NCBI RefSeq assembly: GCF_014673495.1
Contig: NZ_CP051006.1
Coordinates: forward strand, 2,666,001-2,730,000
DNA length: 64,000 bases
Direction: 5' to 3'
Origin: Streptomyces griseofuscus
GTDB lineage: Bacteria > Actinomycetota > Actinomycetes > Streptomycetales > Streptomycetaceae
Part shown: positions 29,938 through 40,736 of the stretch, in pieces
Numbering within the stretch: the stretch's first letter is position 1
Layout: each line of letters opens with the position of its first letter
Notes under the pieces: model-generated
What the model was told of the DNA's origin: nothing
The model's input: only the letters and a program-made list of their open reading frames with translations
Databases searched by the model: none
Position numbers and translations under genes: made by a program

Positions 29938-30468
29938 TTATCGCCTGCGCAGTGGCAGCGGGGCCCCCATGACGGCGTACGGGCGCGGTGCGCTCGGGAA
30001 GTGGACGCGGCGGGCGAGGTCGACGTAGCCGAGGGAGTGGTAGAGGCCGCGGGCGGGGCTGTCGGTGTCGATCGCGGAGAGGATCGAGCGGGGCTCGGCG
30101 GCCGAGTCGGTGATCCTGGTGATCAGCCGGCGTCCGATGCCCCGGTTCTGGTGGTCCGGGTGGACGTGCAGCTCGGTGATCACGAAGGAGTCGTCGAGCC
30201 ACTCGGCGTTGCCGGCCGCGCGCAGATACGGCTCGACGACCGTCGACCACCAGTGGGTACGGGAGTTGGGCATGCCGTAGACGAAGCCGACGAGGAGCCC
30301 CCCGGCGGTCGCGCCGAGGGCCCTTGCGCCCGGGAACTGCATATGGCGCTGGACGATCTGGCGCCGTACGGAGACTTCGTCCGGGCCGAGTCCGAACGCC
30401 ACCGCTTGGACCGCCAGGGCCTCGTCCACGCGGGCCGCCAGGTCCAGGGGGCCGATCGCTAGATCCAT
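29938..30468 (-). CDS. GNAT-family N-acetyltransferase
   Basis: 176 aa from ATG 30468 (MDLAIGPLDLAARVDEAL). The GNAT core is visible, with the acetyl-CoA loop HPDHQNRGIGRRL (Q-x-x-G-x-G type) near residue 110 and the C-terminal ARGLYHSLGYVDLARRVHF strand-helix-strand. Substrate unknown. An in-frame GTG at 30501 would overlap the upstream gene by 14 bases; the ATG is preferred although its Shine-Dalgarno is weak. It follows the DUF4081 acetyltransferase after 19 bases, probably in the same transcript. Confidence 0.85.
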   Translation of the reverse strand: MDLAIGPLDLAARVDEALAVQAVAFGLGPDEVSVRRQIVQRHMQFPGARALGATAGGLLVGFVYGMPNSRTHWWSTVVEPYLRAAGNAEWLDDSFVITELHVHPDHQNRGIGRRLITRITDSAAEPRSILSAIDTDSPARGLYHSLGYVDLARRVHFPSAPRPYAVMGAPLPLRRR

Positions 30469-30487
30469 GCCGGGAGCGTATCCGGGT

Positions 30488-31336
30488 TCAGAACAGCACA
30501 CTCATGAAGGCGCCGATCTCCTGGAAGCCCACCCTGCGGTACGTGCGGCGGGCAGCGGTGTTGAAGTCGTTGACGTACAGGCTGACCACGGGGGCCACGT
30601 CGGCCAGGGCGTAGCGCAGGACGGCGGCCATGGCCGGGGCGGCGAGGCCCTTGCCGCGGTGTTCGGGGGCCACCCACACGCCCTGGATCTGGCAGGCCTG
30701 GGAGGTCGCCGCGCCGATCTCGGCCTTGAAGACGACCTTGCCGTTTTTGTCCAGGCGGGCGAAGGACCGCCCGGAGCCGACGAGTTCGGCGACCCGGGCC
30801 TGATAGAGCAGACCGCCGTCGCCCGCCAGCGGCGACACCCCGACCTCCTCGGTGAACATCGCCACGCACGCCGGCATGATCGTCTCCATCTCGTCCTTGC
30901 GGACGCGGCGGACGTAGGGGTCCGGGGCGATGTCGTCGGGCATCCGGTCGGTGACCATGAGGGGCTGCTGGGACCTGACCTCCCGGGCGGGGCCCCAGTG
31001 GGGTTCCAGCAGCCGCCACAGCCCGGAGGTGGCGTCGGCGGGACCGACGATGGAGGAGCAGCGCCGCCCGGCCCGCCGGGCCCGGTCGGCGAAGCCGCGC
31101 ACGGCGCGCTCGGTGGCGCAGATCGGGACCAGGTTGGCGCCCGCGTAGCACAGGGACGTGAGCATGCCGTCCTCGTACCAGCCCCACATCTCACCGCCGA
31201 GGCGCCAGGGGTCGAGCCCCGCGATCTGGACGCGCGCGGTCACGAAGGCGTTCACGACCGGCTCGCGGTCGAGGACGGCGAGCGCGGCGTCGAGGTCGCT
31301 CGGATCGAGCACCCGTGAGGTGGTCTGGGTCAACAA
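30488..31336 (-). CDS. GNAT acetyltransferase with DUF4081 N-terminal domain
   Basis: 282 aa from TTG 31336 (reads MLTQTTSRVLDPSDLDAAL), with GAGG upstream; GTG at V9 is an alternative. The N-terminal half, with NAFVTARVQIAGLDPWRLGGEMW and CATERAVRGFADRARRAGRR, is the DUF4081 domain that precedes a GNAT domain in actinobacteria. The C-terminal GNAT domain has APEHRGKGLAAPAMAAVL and ends TYRRVGFQEIGAFMSVLF. Such proteins are conserved near proS in streptomycetes; the substrate is unknown. Neighbour of a second GNAT gene, which suggests a shared acetylation role, but this is inference. Confidence 0.85.
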   Translation of the reverse strand: MLTQTTSRVLDPSDLDAALAVLDREPVVNAFVTARVQIAGLDPWRLGGEMWGWYEDGMLTSLCYAGANLVPICATERAVRGFADRARRAGRRCSSIVGPADATSGLWRLLEPHWGPAREVRSQQPLMVTDRMPDDIAPDPYVRRVRKDEMETIMPACVAMFTEEVGVSPLAGDGGLLYQARVAELVGSGRSFARLDKNGKVVFKAEIGAATSQACQIQGVWVAPEHRGKGLAAPAMAAVLRYALADVAPVVSLYVNDFNTAARRTYRRVGFQEIGAFMSVLF

Positions 31337-31561
31337 GTGCGGGGGCCTCACCCTGGGGTTTGTGCTGGTCTTGGCACTATAGCCGCGCGTTCCCGGCGAC
31401 GCGTCGAACAGTCCGGGACCACGCCTCCTGCCTGTCCCGGCCGCCCCTGCCCACAGGCCGCGATCTGGCACAGGACCTGGAGCAGCGTCGGTACGCCGGT
31501 GATGACGAGCACCCGGCGCCCGCCGGGACGGGCCGGGGACGCCGTGTCCTGCGTCGCCGCC

Positions 31562-31819
31562 TCAGCCCCGCACCGAGCCCAGGAACGCCTGCCACGCGGT
31601 GGTGGGGACGGAGAGGGTGGGGGCGGTGGTGGGGGGCTGCTTGGAGTCGCGGATGTGGATTGTGGTGGGGCAGGTGGCGATCTCGACGCACTCGCCGCCA
31701 CTGCCAGTGCTGTAGCTGGACTTGTGCCAGGTGAGGGCGACTTCGAGGCACTCCCCGCCACCGCCACTGCTGTAGCTGCTCTTGAACCACGTCAGGTCCG
31801 ACGGCTTCTCGACGTTCAT
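31562..31819 (-). CDS. DUF397 protein with two tandem core motifs
   Basis: 85 aa. DUF397 proteins are small partners of WhiJ/DUF5753-type HTH regulators in streptomycetes. The core is duplicated: TWFKSSYSSGGGGECLEVA (about 10-28) is followed at once by TWHKSSYSTGSGGECVEIA (about 30-48), then the usual IHIRDSKQP and a C-terminal WQAFLG. Most family members have one complete copy, so a partial internal duplication is likely. The ATG overlaps the stop of the HTH gene by three bases of an ATGA, so it depends on translation through that gene, which carries a nonsense codon. Confidence 0.88.
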   Translation of the reverse strand: MNVEKPSDLTWFKSSYSSGGGGECLEVALTWHKSSYSTGSGGECVEIATCPTTIHIRDSKQPPTTAPTLSVPTTAWQAFLGSVRG

Positions 31820-32640
31820 GTCTCTCCCAGCAACTTCTCTACAAGGGCTAGCGACTGTCGTGGCGTGAGGGCCTGGGCACGCAAGAGACCGTACTGCTCC
31901 TCCGCCTTCCTGACCGCCGAACGGTCAGTGAAAAGGCGGCTGGCCCTGTCTGCCGGTACGTATGCGATCCTGCGCCCTGCCATCGTCTCGATCAAGTTGA
32001 ACTGACCGTCGAGCGCAGCATGTTCCTCCCGATCGTGCGGCATGATCTGGATCTCCACGTTACGCCGCTGACTGACAAGTAGAATCTGCTCCAACTGGCC
32101 ACGCCAGACTGCCAGTCCGCCCAGCTTCCTGCACACCACGGACTCCTCCATCACAAAGGTCACCGTAGGGGCCGGCTTGCGCCCGAAGATCTCCTGCCTG
32201 GCCATTCGCGCCGCCACTCGCTGCTCGACCGTCTCCTCGTCCAGCACCGGCCGCCACATCGTGAACACCGCCCGCGCGTACTCCTCCGTCTGCAACAGAC
32301 CCGGTACCGCCTGTACGGCGAACACGTGCAGCGCGACGGCTTGCTTCTCCAGCGCAGCCGCATCGCGGAAGAACGCCGGATACTGCGCCTTCTCCATGTC
32401 CTCGATGAAGTCGATCAGCATCCCGCCCGCGCCCAACACCTCATCCGCCTGCCGAATGAACTTCGCGTTCGGGATCCGTCGACCCACCTCGTACGACGTG
32501 ATCGTCGCCGCCTAGTAACCCGTACGACGGCCCAACTCGGCCCGCTCCATGCCCGCTTGGACGCGTAGCCGCTTCAACACCCGCCCGAAGACGAGCGGAA
32601 TACCAGAGCCGTCCTGCTCTTCCCGTGCTTCCTCGCTCAT
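31816..32640 (-). pseudogene. XRE-type HTH / DUF5753 regulator interrupted by a TAG codon
   Basis: From ATG 32640 the frame reads MSEEAREEQDGSGIPLVFGR then an XRE helix-turn-helix (VLKRLRVQAGMERAELGRRT). Codon 43 (32512-32514) is TAG, between GY and AATITSYEVGRRIPNAKF. Relatives normally have Ser here (TCG), so one transversion explains the stop. The remainder, 223 codons from a GTG at 32487, is an intact DUF5753 ligand/protein-binding domain (AVPGLLQTEEYARA, MPHDREEHAALDG). Unless the stop is suppressed, or a headless DUF5753 domain is made from the GTG, DNA binding is lost. It belongs to the WhiJ-like trio with the DUF397 gene downstream and the HATPase gene upstream. Confidence 0.85.
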
Positions 32641-32775
32641 GTACACCCCCAATGCCCTCGCGCCACCCTCGGTCACGGTGCGCTCGTGTACAGCGGCACC
32701 TCGCCCTTGTACAACGCCTGGTGGTCCTGGTGCGGCCGCTGTTCAACGCTACTGAGCGTGCGGGACCGTAACCGC

Positions 32776-33195
32776 GTGAAATCAGAAATCTCCACCCAGG
32801 AATTCGCCATGCGCTTCACCTCCACCCCTCGTGGCGCGCGGCTCGCTCGGCGGCTGGTCTCGCTGCGGCTGGACGAGTGGGGGCATCCGTACGACGGCCG
32901 GGTCAACGAGGCCGTCACGCTGATCGCCGCCGAGTTCGCCGCCAACGCCGTACGGCATGGACGCGTACCCGGGCGGGACTTCCATCTGCGGCTCGACGGG
33001 GGCGAGGACGTCGTACGCCTGGAGGTCTCGGACACCCTGACCGAGCGGCTGCCCGAGCCCCGGGTGCCGTGCGGTGAGGGCGGGCGGGGGCTGATCCTGG
33101 TGGAGGCGCTCGCCGACAAGTGGGGGGTGGCGCCGCGGCAGCCCGGTAAGACCGTCTGGGCGGAGGTACGGCTGAGTCCCGCCACCGAGGGGTGA
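32776..33195 (+). CDS. ATP-binding (HATPase) anti-sigma-like regulatory protein
   Basis: 139 aa from GTG 32776 (reads MKSEISTQEFAMRFTSTPRG), a start conserved in my memory of this streptomycete family. It has the GHKL ATPase N-box in NEAVTLIAAEFAANAVRHG and the G2-like GEGGRGLILVEALADKWG, with a D-x-L motif in VSDTLTER between them. Single-domain proteins of this type include RsbW-like anti-sigma factors and AbaA-linked regulators. It is divergent from the HTH/DUF397 pair across a 135-bp promoter region, the common arrangement of WhiJ-type regulatory clusters. A longer frame from 32686 lacks support. Confidence 0.85.
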   Translation: MKSEISTQEFAMRFTSTPRGARLARRLVSLRLDEWGHPYDGRVNEAVTLIAAEFAANAVRHGRVPGRDFHLRLDGGEDVVRLEVSDTLTERLPEPRVPCGEGGRGLILVEALADKWGVAPRQPGKTVWAEVRLSPATEG

Positions 33196-33218
33196 CGGGA
33201 CTCGTGAAGTCGTACGGG

Positions 33219-34376
<1,158 letters not shown>

Positions 34377-34523
34377 CTGCTGTGCAACCCCAAGTCGTGG
34401 ATCAAGATCCGGCCCCGTGCTACGGCGGGCTCCGGCATCCGAGATTACGGCACCGGCGCGTGCGCGGGCACATCCCACCCGGGAAACCCCCTCATTGGGG
34501 GGCGGCCGGACGCCGCACGGGAA

Positions 34524-34554
34524 GCGGCCCGGAACCCTCAGGGTCCCGGGCCGC
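34524..34554 (-). terminator. Hairpin downstream of rseP
   Basis: Inverted repeat with 15-bp arms (34524-34538 and 34540-34554; 14 of 15 pair) closing on a minimal loop, 16 bases past the rseP stop. No T-run. It suggests that dxr-rseP ends here and that ispG has its own promoter. Confidence 0.7.
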
Positions 34555-34570
34555 CGTGAACGTCGGACGG

Positions 34571-35875
34571 CTAGGAGATTTTGACCGGGTTGACGACGTC
34601 CGCGATCAGCACCAGGACGGTGAAGCAGACGAAGATCCCAGCCACCACGTACGCCACCGGCATCAGCTTGGCCACGTCGAACGGGCCCGGGTCCGGGCGG
34701 CGCAGCACCCGGGCCAGGTTGCGCCGCAGCGCCTCCCACAGGGCGCCGGCGATGTGGCCGCCGTCGAGCGGGAGCAGCGGGAGCATGTTGAAGAGGAACA
34801 GCGAGAGGTTGAAGCCGGCGAGCAGCATCACGAACATCGCCACCTGCTGGGAGGCGGGGATGTCCAGGGTGGCGATGTCACCGGTGATACGGGCCGCGCC
34901 GACGATGCCCATCGGGGAGTCCGGCTGGCGCGGGGCGTTGTCGAAGGCCGCGTCCCACAGGGCCGGGATCTTGCCGGGCAGGGCGGCGAGGGAGTCGACG
35001 GCGTCGCCGACCCGGTCGCTCATCCAGGTCACCGAGTCGCCGAAGCCCTGCTTCTGCACGCCGGTGGCGGAGCTGAAGCCGAGGAAGCCGGCCTTGACGT
35101 ACTTGCCCTGCACGTAGGTGCCGCTGGAGTCCTTCTGGGCGACCTGGTTGATGGCGATCTTCGCGTGCAGGGTGAGCTGCTTACCGCCGCGCTCGACGAC
35201 GATCGGCACGTCCTTGCCCGCGCTGACCCGGATCAGGTCCGAAAGGGTGTTCCAGTCCTTGGTGGGCTTGCCGGCGAAGGAGACGATCTTGTCCCGCTTC
35301 TGGATGCCGGCGGCCTGGGCCGGGGATGCCGGGTCGGACTTCTTGCAGGTGTCCCGGTTCTCGCTCTGCGCGATGACACAGGGCGAGACGGAGGCGACGG
35401 TGGTGGTCTGCTGCTGGATGCCGAAGCCCATGAGCACGGTGAAGAACAGGGCGATGGCCAGCACCAGGTTCATGAACGGGCCCGCGAACATGACGATGAC
35501 GCGCTTCCAGGGCTTGCGCGTGTAGAACATGCGCGTCTCGTCGCCGGGCTGGAGCTCCTCGTAGGCCGCCGAGCGGGCGTCCTCGATCATCCCGCGCCAC
35601 GGTGAGGTGGAACGGGCGGAGATCCGGCCCGCGTTGTCCGGCGGGAACATGCCGATCATGCGGATGTAGCCGCCGAGCGGGATGGCCTTGATGCCGTACT
35701 CGGTGTCGCCCTTCTTGCGCGACCACACGGTGGGGCCGAAGCCGACCATGTACTGCGGGACGCGGATGCCGAAGAGTTTGGCCGTCGACAGGTGCCCCAG
35801 CTCGTGCCACGCGATCGAGACGAGCAGACCGAACGCGAAGACCACTATGCCGAGGATGAACATCAAGGTCGTCAT
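34571..35875 (-). CDS. rseP: Site-2 intramembrane metalloprotease (RseP/M50 family)
   Basis: 434 aa. Membrane-embedded zinc protease: HELGH at 24-28 in the first helix, PLLPLDGGH in the last helices as the third zinc-ligand motif, and a PDZ domain in between ([24 protein letters not shown]). Helices are visible at about 3-22, 125-150, near 345-365 and at the C-terminus. Family members cleave anti-sigma factors or signal-peptide remnants. An insertion after the first helices ([20 protein letters not shown]) is normal in actinobacteria. The ATG overlaps the dxr stop (ATGA), so the two are translationally coupled. Confidence 0.95.
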   Translation of the reverse strand: MTTLMFILGIVVFAFGLLVSIAWHELGHLSTAKLFGIRVPQYMVGFGPTVWSRKKGDTEYGIKAIPLGGYIRMIGMFPPDNAGRISARSTSPWRGMIEDARSAAYEELQPGDETRMFYTRKPWKRVIVMFAGPFMNLVLAIALFFTVLMGFGIQQQTTTVASVSPCVIAQSENRDTCKKSDPASPAQAAGIQKRDKIVSFAGKPTKDWNTLSDLIRVSAGKDVPIVVERGGKQLTLHAKIAINQVAQKDSSGTYVQGKYVKAGFLGFSSATGVQKQGFGDSVTWMSDRVGDAVDSLAALPGKIPALWDAAFDNAPRQPDSPMGIVGAARITGDIATLDIPASQQVAMFVMLLAGFNLSLFLFNMLPLLPLDGGHIAGALWEALRRNLARVLRRPDPGPFDVAKLMPVAYVVAGIFVCFTVLVLIADVVNPVKIS

Positions 35876-37143
35876 GCACGCGCCTCCGCGGTCGCCGTCT
35901 TGGCTGTGATCTCACGGGCCCGGGTCCGCGCCCAGGTCTCCGCTTCGAGGACGTCCGACACCGTGAGCGAAGTTCCCGTTTCCGGTGTGCCGTGCTCCTC
36001 GACGACCCGGGTGACGGTCTCCATGATCCCGTTGAAGGGCAGCGCGCCGTTCAGGAAAGCCTCGACGCACTCCTCGTTGGCGGCATTGAACACTGCCGGA
36101 GCCGTCCCCGCGAGCTCTCCGACATGCCGGGCCAGATTCACCGAGGGGAAGGCGTCGTTGTCCAGCGGGAAGAACTCCCAGGTGGACGCCTTGCTCCAGT
36201 CGAAGGCGGGCGCGGCGTCCGGAACCCGTTCGGGCCAGCCGAGACCGATGGCGATCGGGCCCCGCATGTCGGGCGGCGTGGCCTGGGCGATCGTCGAGCC
36301 GTCGGAGAACTCGACCATCGAGTGGACGTACGACTGCGGGTGCACGACCACCTCGATGCGGTCGAACGGGATGTCGTACAGCAGATGCGCCTCGATGACC
36401 TCCAGGCCCTTGTTGACCAGGGTCGCGGAGTTGACGGTGATCACCGGGCCCATCGCCCAGGTGGGGTGGGCGAGGGCGTCCTGGACGGTGACGTCCGCGA
36501 GGTCCGCCTTGCTGCGGCCGCGGAAGGGGCCGCCGGAGGCGGTGACGACCAGCTTGCGCACATCGGCGCGGGTACCGGCGGCGAGGGCCTGGAAGAGGGC
36601 GGCGTGCTCGGAGTCGACCGGGATGATCTGGCCGGGCTTCGCCAGCGCGGTGACCAGCGGGCCGCCGACGATCAGCGACTCCTTGTTGGCGAGCGCGAGG
36701 GTGCGGCCCGCCTCCAGGGCGGCGAGGGTCGGCGCGAGGCCGATGGAGCCGGTGATGCCGTTCAGCACGGTGTGGCAGTCGGACGCGGCCAGCTCGGTGG
36801 CCGCCTGCGGTCCGGCGAGGATCTCGGGCAGCGGCTCACCCGGGCCGTACGCGGCGGCGAGGGCCTCGCGCAGGGCCGGTACGACGTCCTCGCGGGCGAC
36901 CGAGACGGTGCGCACCCGCAGCCGGTGCGCCTGCTCGGCGAGGAGGGCGACCCGGCCGCCGTTGGCGGACAGCGCGGTGACGCGGAAGCGGTCGGGGTTG
37001 CGCAGCACGAGGTCGATGGCCTGGGTGCCGATGGATCCGGTGGAGCCGAGGACCACCACGTCCTTGGGGCCGTCGCCGGCGAGGGGGTCGTAGACGAGAT
37101 GGGGGTCGGCGAGGGGTGCCGGACGGGCAGGGCTGTCGGTCAT
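35872..37143 (-). CDS. dxr: 1-deoxy-D-xylulose-5-phosphate reductoisomerase
   Basis: Second MEP-pathway enzyme, converting DXP to MEP with NADPH. 423 aa from ATG 37143. N-terminal NADPH motif GSTGSIG at 33-39, catalytic region [10 protein letters not shown] and [12 protein letters not shown] (metal and substrate ligands), the flexible loop [10 protein letters not shown], and C-terminal [12 protein letters not shown]. The N-terminal extension of about 25 residues is common in streptomycetes. It overlaps rseP by four bases. Confidence 0.97.
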   Translation of the reverse strand: MTDSPARPAPLADPHLVYDPLAGDGPKDVVVLGSTGSIGTQAIDLVLRNPDRFRVTALSANGGRVALLAEQAHRLRVRTVSVAREDVVPALREALAAAYGPGEPLPEILAGPQAATELAASDCHTVLNGITGSIGLAPTLAALEAGRTLALANKESLIVGGPLVTALAKPGQIIPVDSEHAALFQALAAGTRADVRKLVVTASGGPFRGRSKADLADVTVQDALAHPTWAMGPVITVNSATLVNKGLEVIEAHLLYDIPFDRIEVVVHPQSYVHSMVEFSDGSTIAQATPPDMRGPIAIGLGWPERVPDAAPAFDWSKASTWEFFPLDNDAFPSVNLARHVGELAGTAPAVFNAANEECVEAFLNGALPFNGIMETVTRVVEEHGTPETGTSLTVSDVLEAETWARTRAREITAKTATAEARA

Positions 37144-37326
37144 CCCCCCATTGTGGCCGCTGGGGGTGACGGGCAGGACAGGGTGTCCCCCGGGGAACGT
37201 GTGTCCCCTCAGGGACCGTGTCCGAATGCGAAGTAAGAGTGAAGATCCTGTGATAGCACTTCAGCCTTCGCTTCTTTTCTCGCGGACCCTTTTTCTCGCG
37301 GACGACATCCTTGGGGGGATCTCTTC

Positions 37327-37785
37327 ATGCGGACCATACGGCTGCGCGCCGCCCTGCCCGCCCTCGCCGGTGCGGCGCTGCTCACCGGCACCCTGCTCAA
37401 CACCCCGGCCCAGGCCGCCGGGGGTGTGAAGATCTACCACGTCTGGTTCGACAGCCCCGGCTCGAACAACCGCTCGAACACGAGCCTGAACGGCGAGTGG
37501 GTGCAGATCAAGAACACCGGCGGCTCGGCGGTCCCGCTCAAGGGCTGGGTGCTCAAGGACGCCTCGAACCACCGGTACGTCTTCCCGAACATCAAGATCG
37601 GCGCCGGGAAGTACCTGAAGATCCACACCGGCTCCGGCAAGGCCACCACGTCGGACAGGTACCAGGGCCGCCGCGCCTACGTCTGGAACAACGACAAGGA
37701 CACGGCCACGCTGACGAAGGCGAGCGGCGCGAAGGTCTGGTCCTGCTCCTGGACGACGCGGGATCCCAGCGACAAGTACTGCTGA
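37327..37785 (+). CDS. Secreted lamin-tail-domain protein
   Basis: 152 aa. Signal peptide 1-30 (MRTIRLRAALPALAGAALL, cleavage after AQA) then one lamin tail domain of Ig-like fold: VKIYHVWFDSPG, GEWVQIKNTGGSAVPLKGW, ASNHRYVFPNIKIGAGKYLKI and RRAYVWNNDKDTATL. It ends with a Cys pair (WSCSWTTRDPSDKYC), so a disulfide is likely. Similar single-domain proteins are abundant in Streptomyces secretomes; the role (wall or extracellular binding) is unknown. GGGGGGA upstream serves as the Shine-Dalgarno. Divergent from dxr across a 183-bp region. Confidence 0.9.
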   Translation: MRTIRLRAALPALAGAALLTGTLLNTPAQAAGGVKIYHVWFDSPGSNNRSNTSLNGEWVQIKNTGGSAVPLKGWVLKDASNHRYVFPNIKIGAGKYLKIHTGSGKATTSDRYQGRRAYVWNNDKDTATLTKASGAKVWSCSWTTRDPSDKYC

Positions 37786-37795
37786 CCCGGTACCA

Positions 37796-39733
37796 CTAGT
37801 CGCCGTACGGCCGCCGGGCGTTCTCGTGTGTCGAGGGCCCGGGGGTCGCGTCGGCGATCCACGGCCCGTCCTGCGACGGGTCCACGATGCCCTCCTCCAG
37901 CCAGGTGTAGGCGCCGCCGAGGACGCCCTTGACGACCTTGCGATCGAGGTCGTCGGTGTTGGTCCACAGCCGCCCGAACAGCTCCTCGACGCGGATACGG
38001 GCCTGGCGGCAGAAGGCGTCGGCGAGCTGGTACGCCTCCCGGCCGTGCTCGTCGCGGGTGCGCAGCCGCTCGGCCCGTACGCAGGCCGCGCTCATCGCGA
38101 ACAGCTCCGCGCCGATGTCCACGATCCGGCCGAGGAAGCCCTGCTTGGTCTCCATCCGGCCCTGCCAGCGGGACATGCCGTAGAAGGTGGCACGGGCCAG
38201 CCTGCGGGACGTGCGCTCGATGTAGCGCAGATGGGTGGACAGGTCGACGCCGTGCCGGAACTCGCCGTAGGAGCCGGGCAGTTGGCCGGGCCCGGCGACG
38301 AGCTTCGGCAGCCACTTGGCGTAGAAGACCCCGGCCTGCGCGCCCGCTTTCGCCTTGTCGGAGAGGGACTTGGCCGGATCGATGAGGTCGCCGGCGACGG
38401 AGAGATGGGCGTCCACGGCCTCGCGGGCGATCAGCAGATGCATGATCTCCGTGGAGCCCTCGAAGATCCGGTTGATGCGCAGATCGCGCAGCATCTGCTC
38501 GGCGGGTACGGCTCGTTCGCCGCGCGCCTTGAGCGACTCGGCCGTCTCATAGCCGCGGCCGCCCCGGATCTGGACCAGCTCGTCGGCCATCCGCCAGGCC
38601 ATCTCGGAGCCGTAGAGCTTGGCGAGGGCGGCCTCGATGCGGATGTCGTTGCGGTCCTCGTCGGCCATCTGGGACGACAGGTCGAGCACCGCCTCCAGGG
38701 CGAAGGTGGTCGCCGCGATGAAGCTGATCTTCGCGCCGACGGCCTCGTGCAGGGCGAGGGGCTTGCCCCACTGCTCGCGCTCCGCCGACCATTCACGGGC
38801 GATTTTCAGACACCATTTGCCGGCACCGGCGCACATCGCGGGCAGCGAGAGGCGGCCAGTGTTGAGGGTGGTGAGCGCGATCTTCAGACCGGCGCCCTCG
38901 GGGCCTATTCGGTGGCCGGCCGGTACCCGCACCCGATGGAAGCGGGTCACGCCGTTCTCGATGCCGCGCAGCCCCATGAAGGCATTGCGGTGCTCGACGG
39001 TGATGCCCTCGGAGCCCGCCTCCACGACGAACGCGGTGATGCCGCCCTTGTGCCCCTCGGACTTCGGCACCCGCGCCATGACGACGAGCAGATCGGCGAC
39101 GACGCCGTTGGTCGTCCACAGCTTCACGCCGTCGAGAACATACTCGTCACCGTCCGGTACGGCGGTGGTGGCGAGCCGCGCCGGGTCGGACCCGACATCG
39201 GGCTCGGTGAGCAGGAAGGCGGAGATGTCGCTGCGCGCACACCGCGGCAGAAATGCCTCCTTCTGCTCCTCCGTGCCGAACATCTTCAGCGGCTGGGGCA
39301 CGCCGATCGACTGGTGGGCGGAGAGCAGGGCGCCGACGGCGGGGCTCACGGAGCCGACCAGGGCGAGGGCCTTGTTGTAGTACAGCTGGCTGAGGCCGAG
39401 CCCGCCGTACTTCGGGTCGATCTTCATCCCGAGGGCGCCGAGTTCCTTCAGCCCCGCCACGACCTCGTCGGGTATGCGCGCCTCCCGCTCGATCCGCGCG
39501 GAGTCGACCTCCGCCTCGCAGAAGGCCCGCAGCTTGGCCAGGAACTCCTCACCGCGCCGTACGGACTCCTCACCGGGCATCGGATGCGGATGCACCAGAT
39601 CGAGCCGGAACCGCCCCAGGAACAGCTCCTTGGCAAAACTTGGCTTGCGCCAGTCCTGCTCCCGCGCGGCCTCCGCGACCTGGCGGGCCTCATGCTCGGT
39701 GACGGTGCTGCGGTTCTGGGTGGGAGCGGTCAT
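37796..39733 (-). CDS. Long acyl-CoA dehydrogenase (VLCAD/ACAD9-like)
   Basis: 645 aa from ATG 39733 with GAGGTGAG upstream; the frame upstream to 39898 is not supported. First 380 residues form the acyl-CoA dehydrogenase fold: FLLTEPDVGSDPARL (FAD/substrate loop), MGLRGIENGVTRFHRVRVPA, QIRGGRGYE and RINRIFEGSTEIMHLL, where the Glu of FEGS is the probable catalytic base. An extra C-terminal helical domain of about 200 residues makes it resemble very-long-chain enzymes, which dimerise and attach to membranes. Stand-alone gene converging on the lamin-tail gene with only 10 bases between stops. Fatty acid beta-oxidation is the likely role. Confidence 0.9.
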   Translation of the reverse strand: MTAPTQNRSTVTEHEARQVAEAAREQDWRKPSFAKELFLGRFRLDLVHPHPMPGEESVRRGEEFLAKLRAFCEAEVDSARIEREARIPDEVVAGLKELGALGMKIDPKYGGLGLSQLYYNKALALVGSVSPAVGALLSAHQSIGVPQPLKMFGTEEQKEAFLPRCARSDISAFLLTEPDVGSDPARLATTAVPDGDEYVLDGVKLWTTNGVVADLLVVMARVPKSEGHKGGITAFVVEAGSEGITVEHRNAFMGLRGIENGVTRFHRVRVPAGHRIGPEGAGLKIALTTLNTGRLSLPAMCAGAGKWCLKIAREWSAEREQWGKPLALHEAVGAKISFIAATTFALEAVLDLSSQMADEDRNDIRIEAALAKLYGSEMAWRMADELVQIRGGRGYETAESLKARGERAVPAEQMLRDLRINRIFEGSTEIMHLLIAREAVDAHLSVAGDLIDPAKSLSDKAKAGAQAGVFYAKWLPKLVAGPGQLPGSYGEFRHGVDLSTHLRYIERTSRRLARATFYGMSRWQGRMETKQGFLGRIVDIGAELFAMSAACVRAERLRTRDEHGREAYQLADAFCRQARIRVEELFGRLWTNTDDLDRKVVKGVLGGAYTWLEEGIVDPSQDGPWIADATPGPSTHENARRPYGD

Positions 39734-39969
39734 GGGGCTCACCTCGCCGCGAAAGGGGACGGCCGGGGCTGGTGGCCACCGACCGGTGCTACTGGGTCGT
39801 TCGTACCCGAATCGGACGCCGGGCGCCACCCCTCGCGCGGGGCCTTGAGCCGGTCGGGTGGCAGGCGGCGGGACTCGTCCGGCCTGCGTCTCACACACGG
39901 TTGATCAGCAAAAACGGGCCGTGCCAGCGGATCTGCGTCCGATGGCGCGGCCCGTCTCCCGTCCCTACG

Positions 39970-40359
39970 TCAGACGGTGCGCTCCGGAGCAGGCGCGGGC
40001 TGCGGGACGGGGGCGCCCATGGGCTGGGGGGCGGCCATCGGCTGCGGCGCGGGGGCGGCCATCGGCTGCGGGGCGGGCGTCGCCTTCCGGCGCGAGAGCG
40101 AGCGGAAGAAGTTGACGATGACCATGACGGGCAGGATGAACGCCTTGAAGAACACGATGTACGTGCCCCCCTGGAAGATGAACCCGAGGTAGATGCCGTA
40201 GCCCATGAACCCGAGACCGGCGATCACGTTGAACGCCCGCCAACCCTTGCTGAGACCGCTGGCGTTGATGACACCCAGGATCAGCATCGCGGCGCCGCTG
40301 ATGAAGAGCAGGACGACGTACCAGGAGAAGAGGGGCTCAGCACCGAAGTCGAGGTTCAC
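39970..40359 (-). CDS. Small three-helix membrane protein with Pro/Ala/Gln tail
   Basis: 129 aa from GTG 40359 with AAGGGA upstream. Three transmembrane helices (about 10-30, 42-60, 66-86), then RSLSRRK and a cytosolic tail of QPMAAPAPQPMAAPQPMGAP repeats. No family recognised. The size, topology and tail look like a small scaffold or transporter accessory. The gene stands alone between the acyl-CoA dehydrogenase and the aldehyde dehydrogenase. Confidence 0.75.
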   Translation of the reverse strand: MNLDFGAEPLFSWYVVLLFISGAAMLILGVINASGLSKGWRAFNVIAGLGFMGYGIYLGFIFQGGTYIVFFKAFILPVMVIVNFFRSLSRRKATPAPQPMAAPAPQPMAAPQPMGAPVPQPAPAPERTV

Positions 40360-40736
40360 GTAAATCCCTTGAAGAAAATGTGGACGGCCCGCGAATGCGG
40401 ACGGCGCACACTACCCAGGTCGCGCACGCTCTCGCCACGCACTTGTGAACGCAAGATCCAGCGCACCCGGGCAGCCTTCTCGGTGAACCGTCTCCTCAAA
40501 TGAGGGCGAAGTACCGTATGGCACCACCGGATCCGCCTCCGCCGGAACCTCCAGCACACCCCGAGGCCCACAACCGGTGATCCAATCGTTTCCCGTTCGT
40601 GGCCTGTTCGGCCCCCGCGGCCATCGGTCACACGAGCCGGGGGGACACGGAACGGCCGGTGCCCCCGCACAGTGGGCACCGGCCGTTCCGGTTCGACCTG
40701 TTGGTCGCAGGTCGGTTCATGTGACCTGTCGGCAGG
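40360..40736. other. 377-bp intergenic region
   Basis: No credible gene. The left part should hold the promoter of the small membrane protein gene (Shine-Dalgarno at 40365-40370). The right part holds the terminator hairpin of the aldehyde dehydrogenase gene (40648-40690). Between 40480 and 40640 I see no repeat or motif worth naming. Confidence 0.4.
40648..40690 (-). terminator. Hairpin terminator after the aldehyde dehydrogenase gene
   Basis: Perfect 17-bp arms (40648-40664 and 40674-40690) with a 9-base loop, 46 bases past the stop of the gene at 40737-42182. Strong GC stem without a long T-run. Confidence 0.85.
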
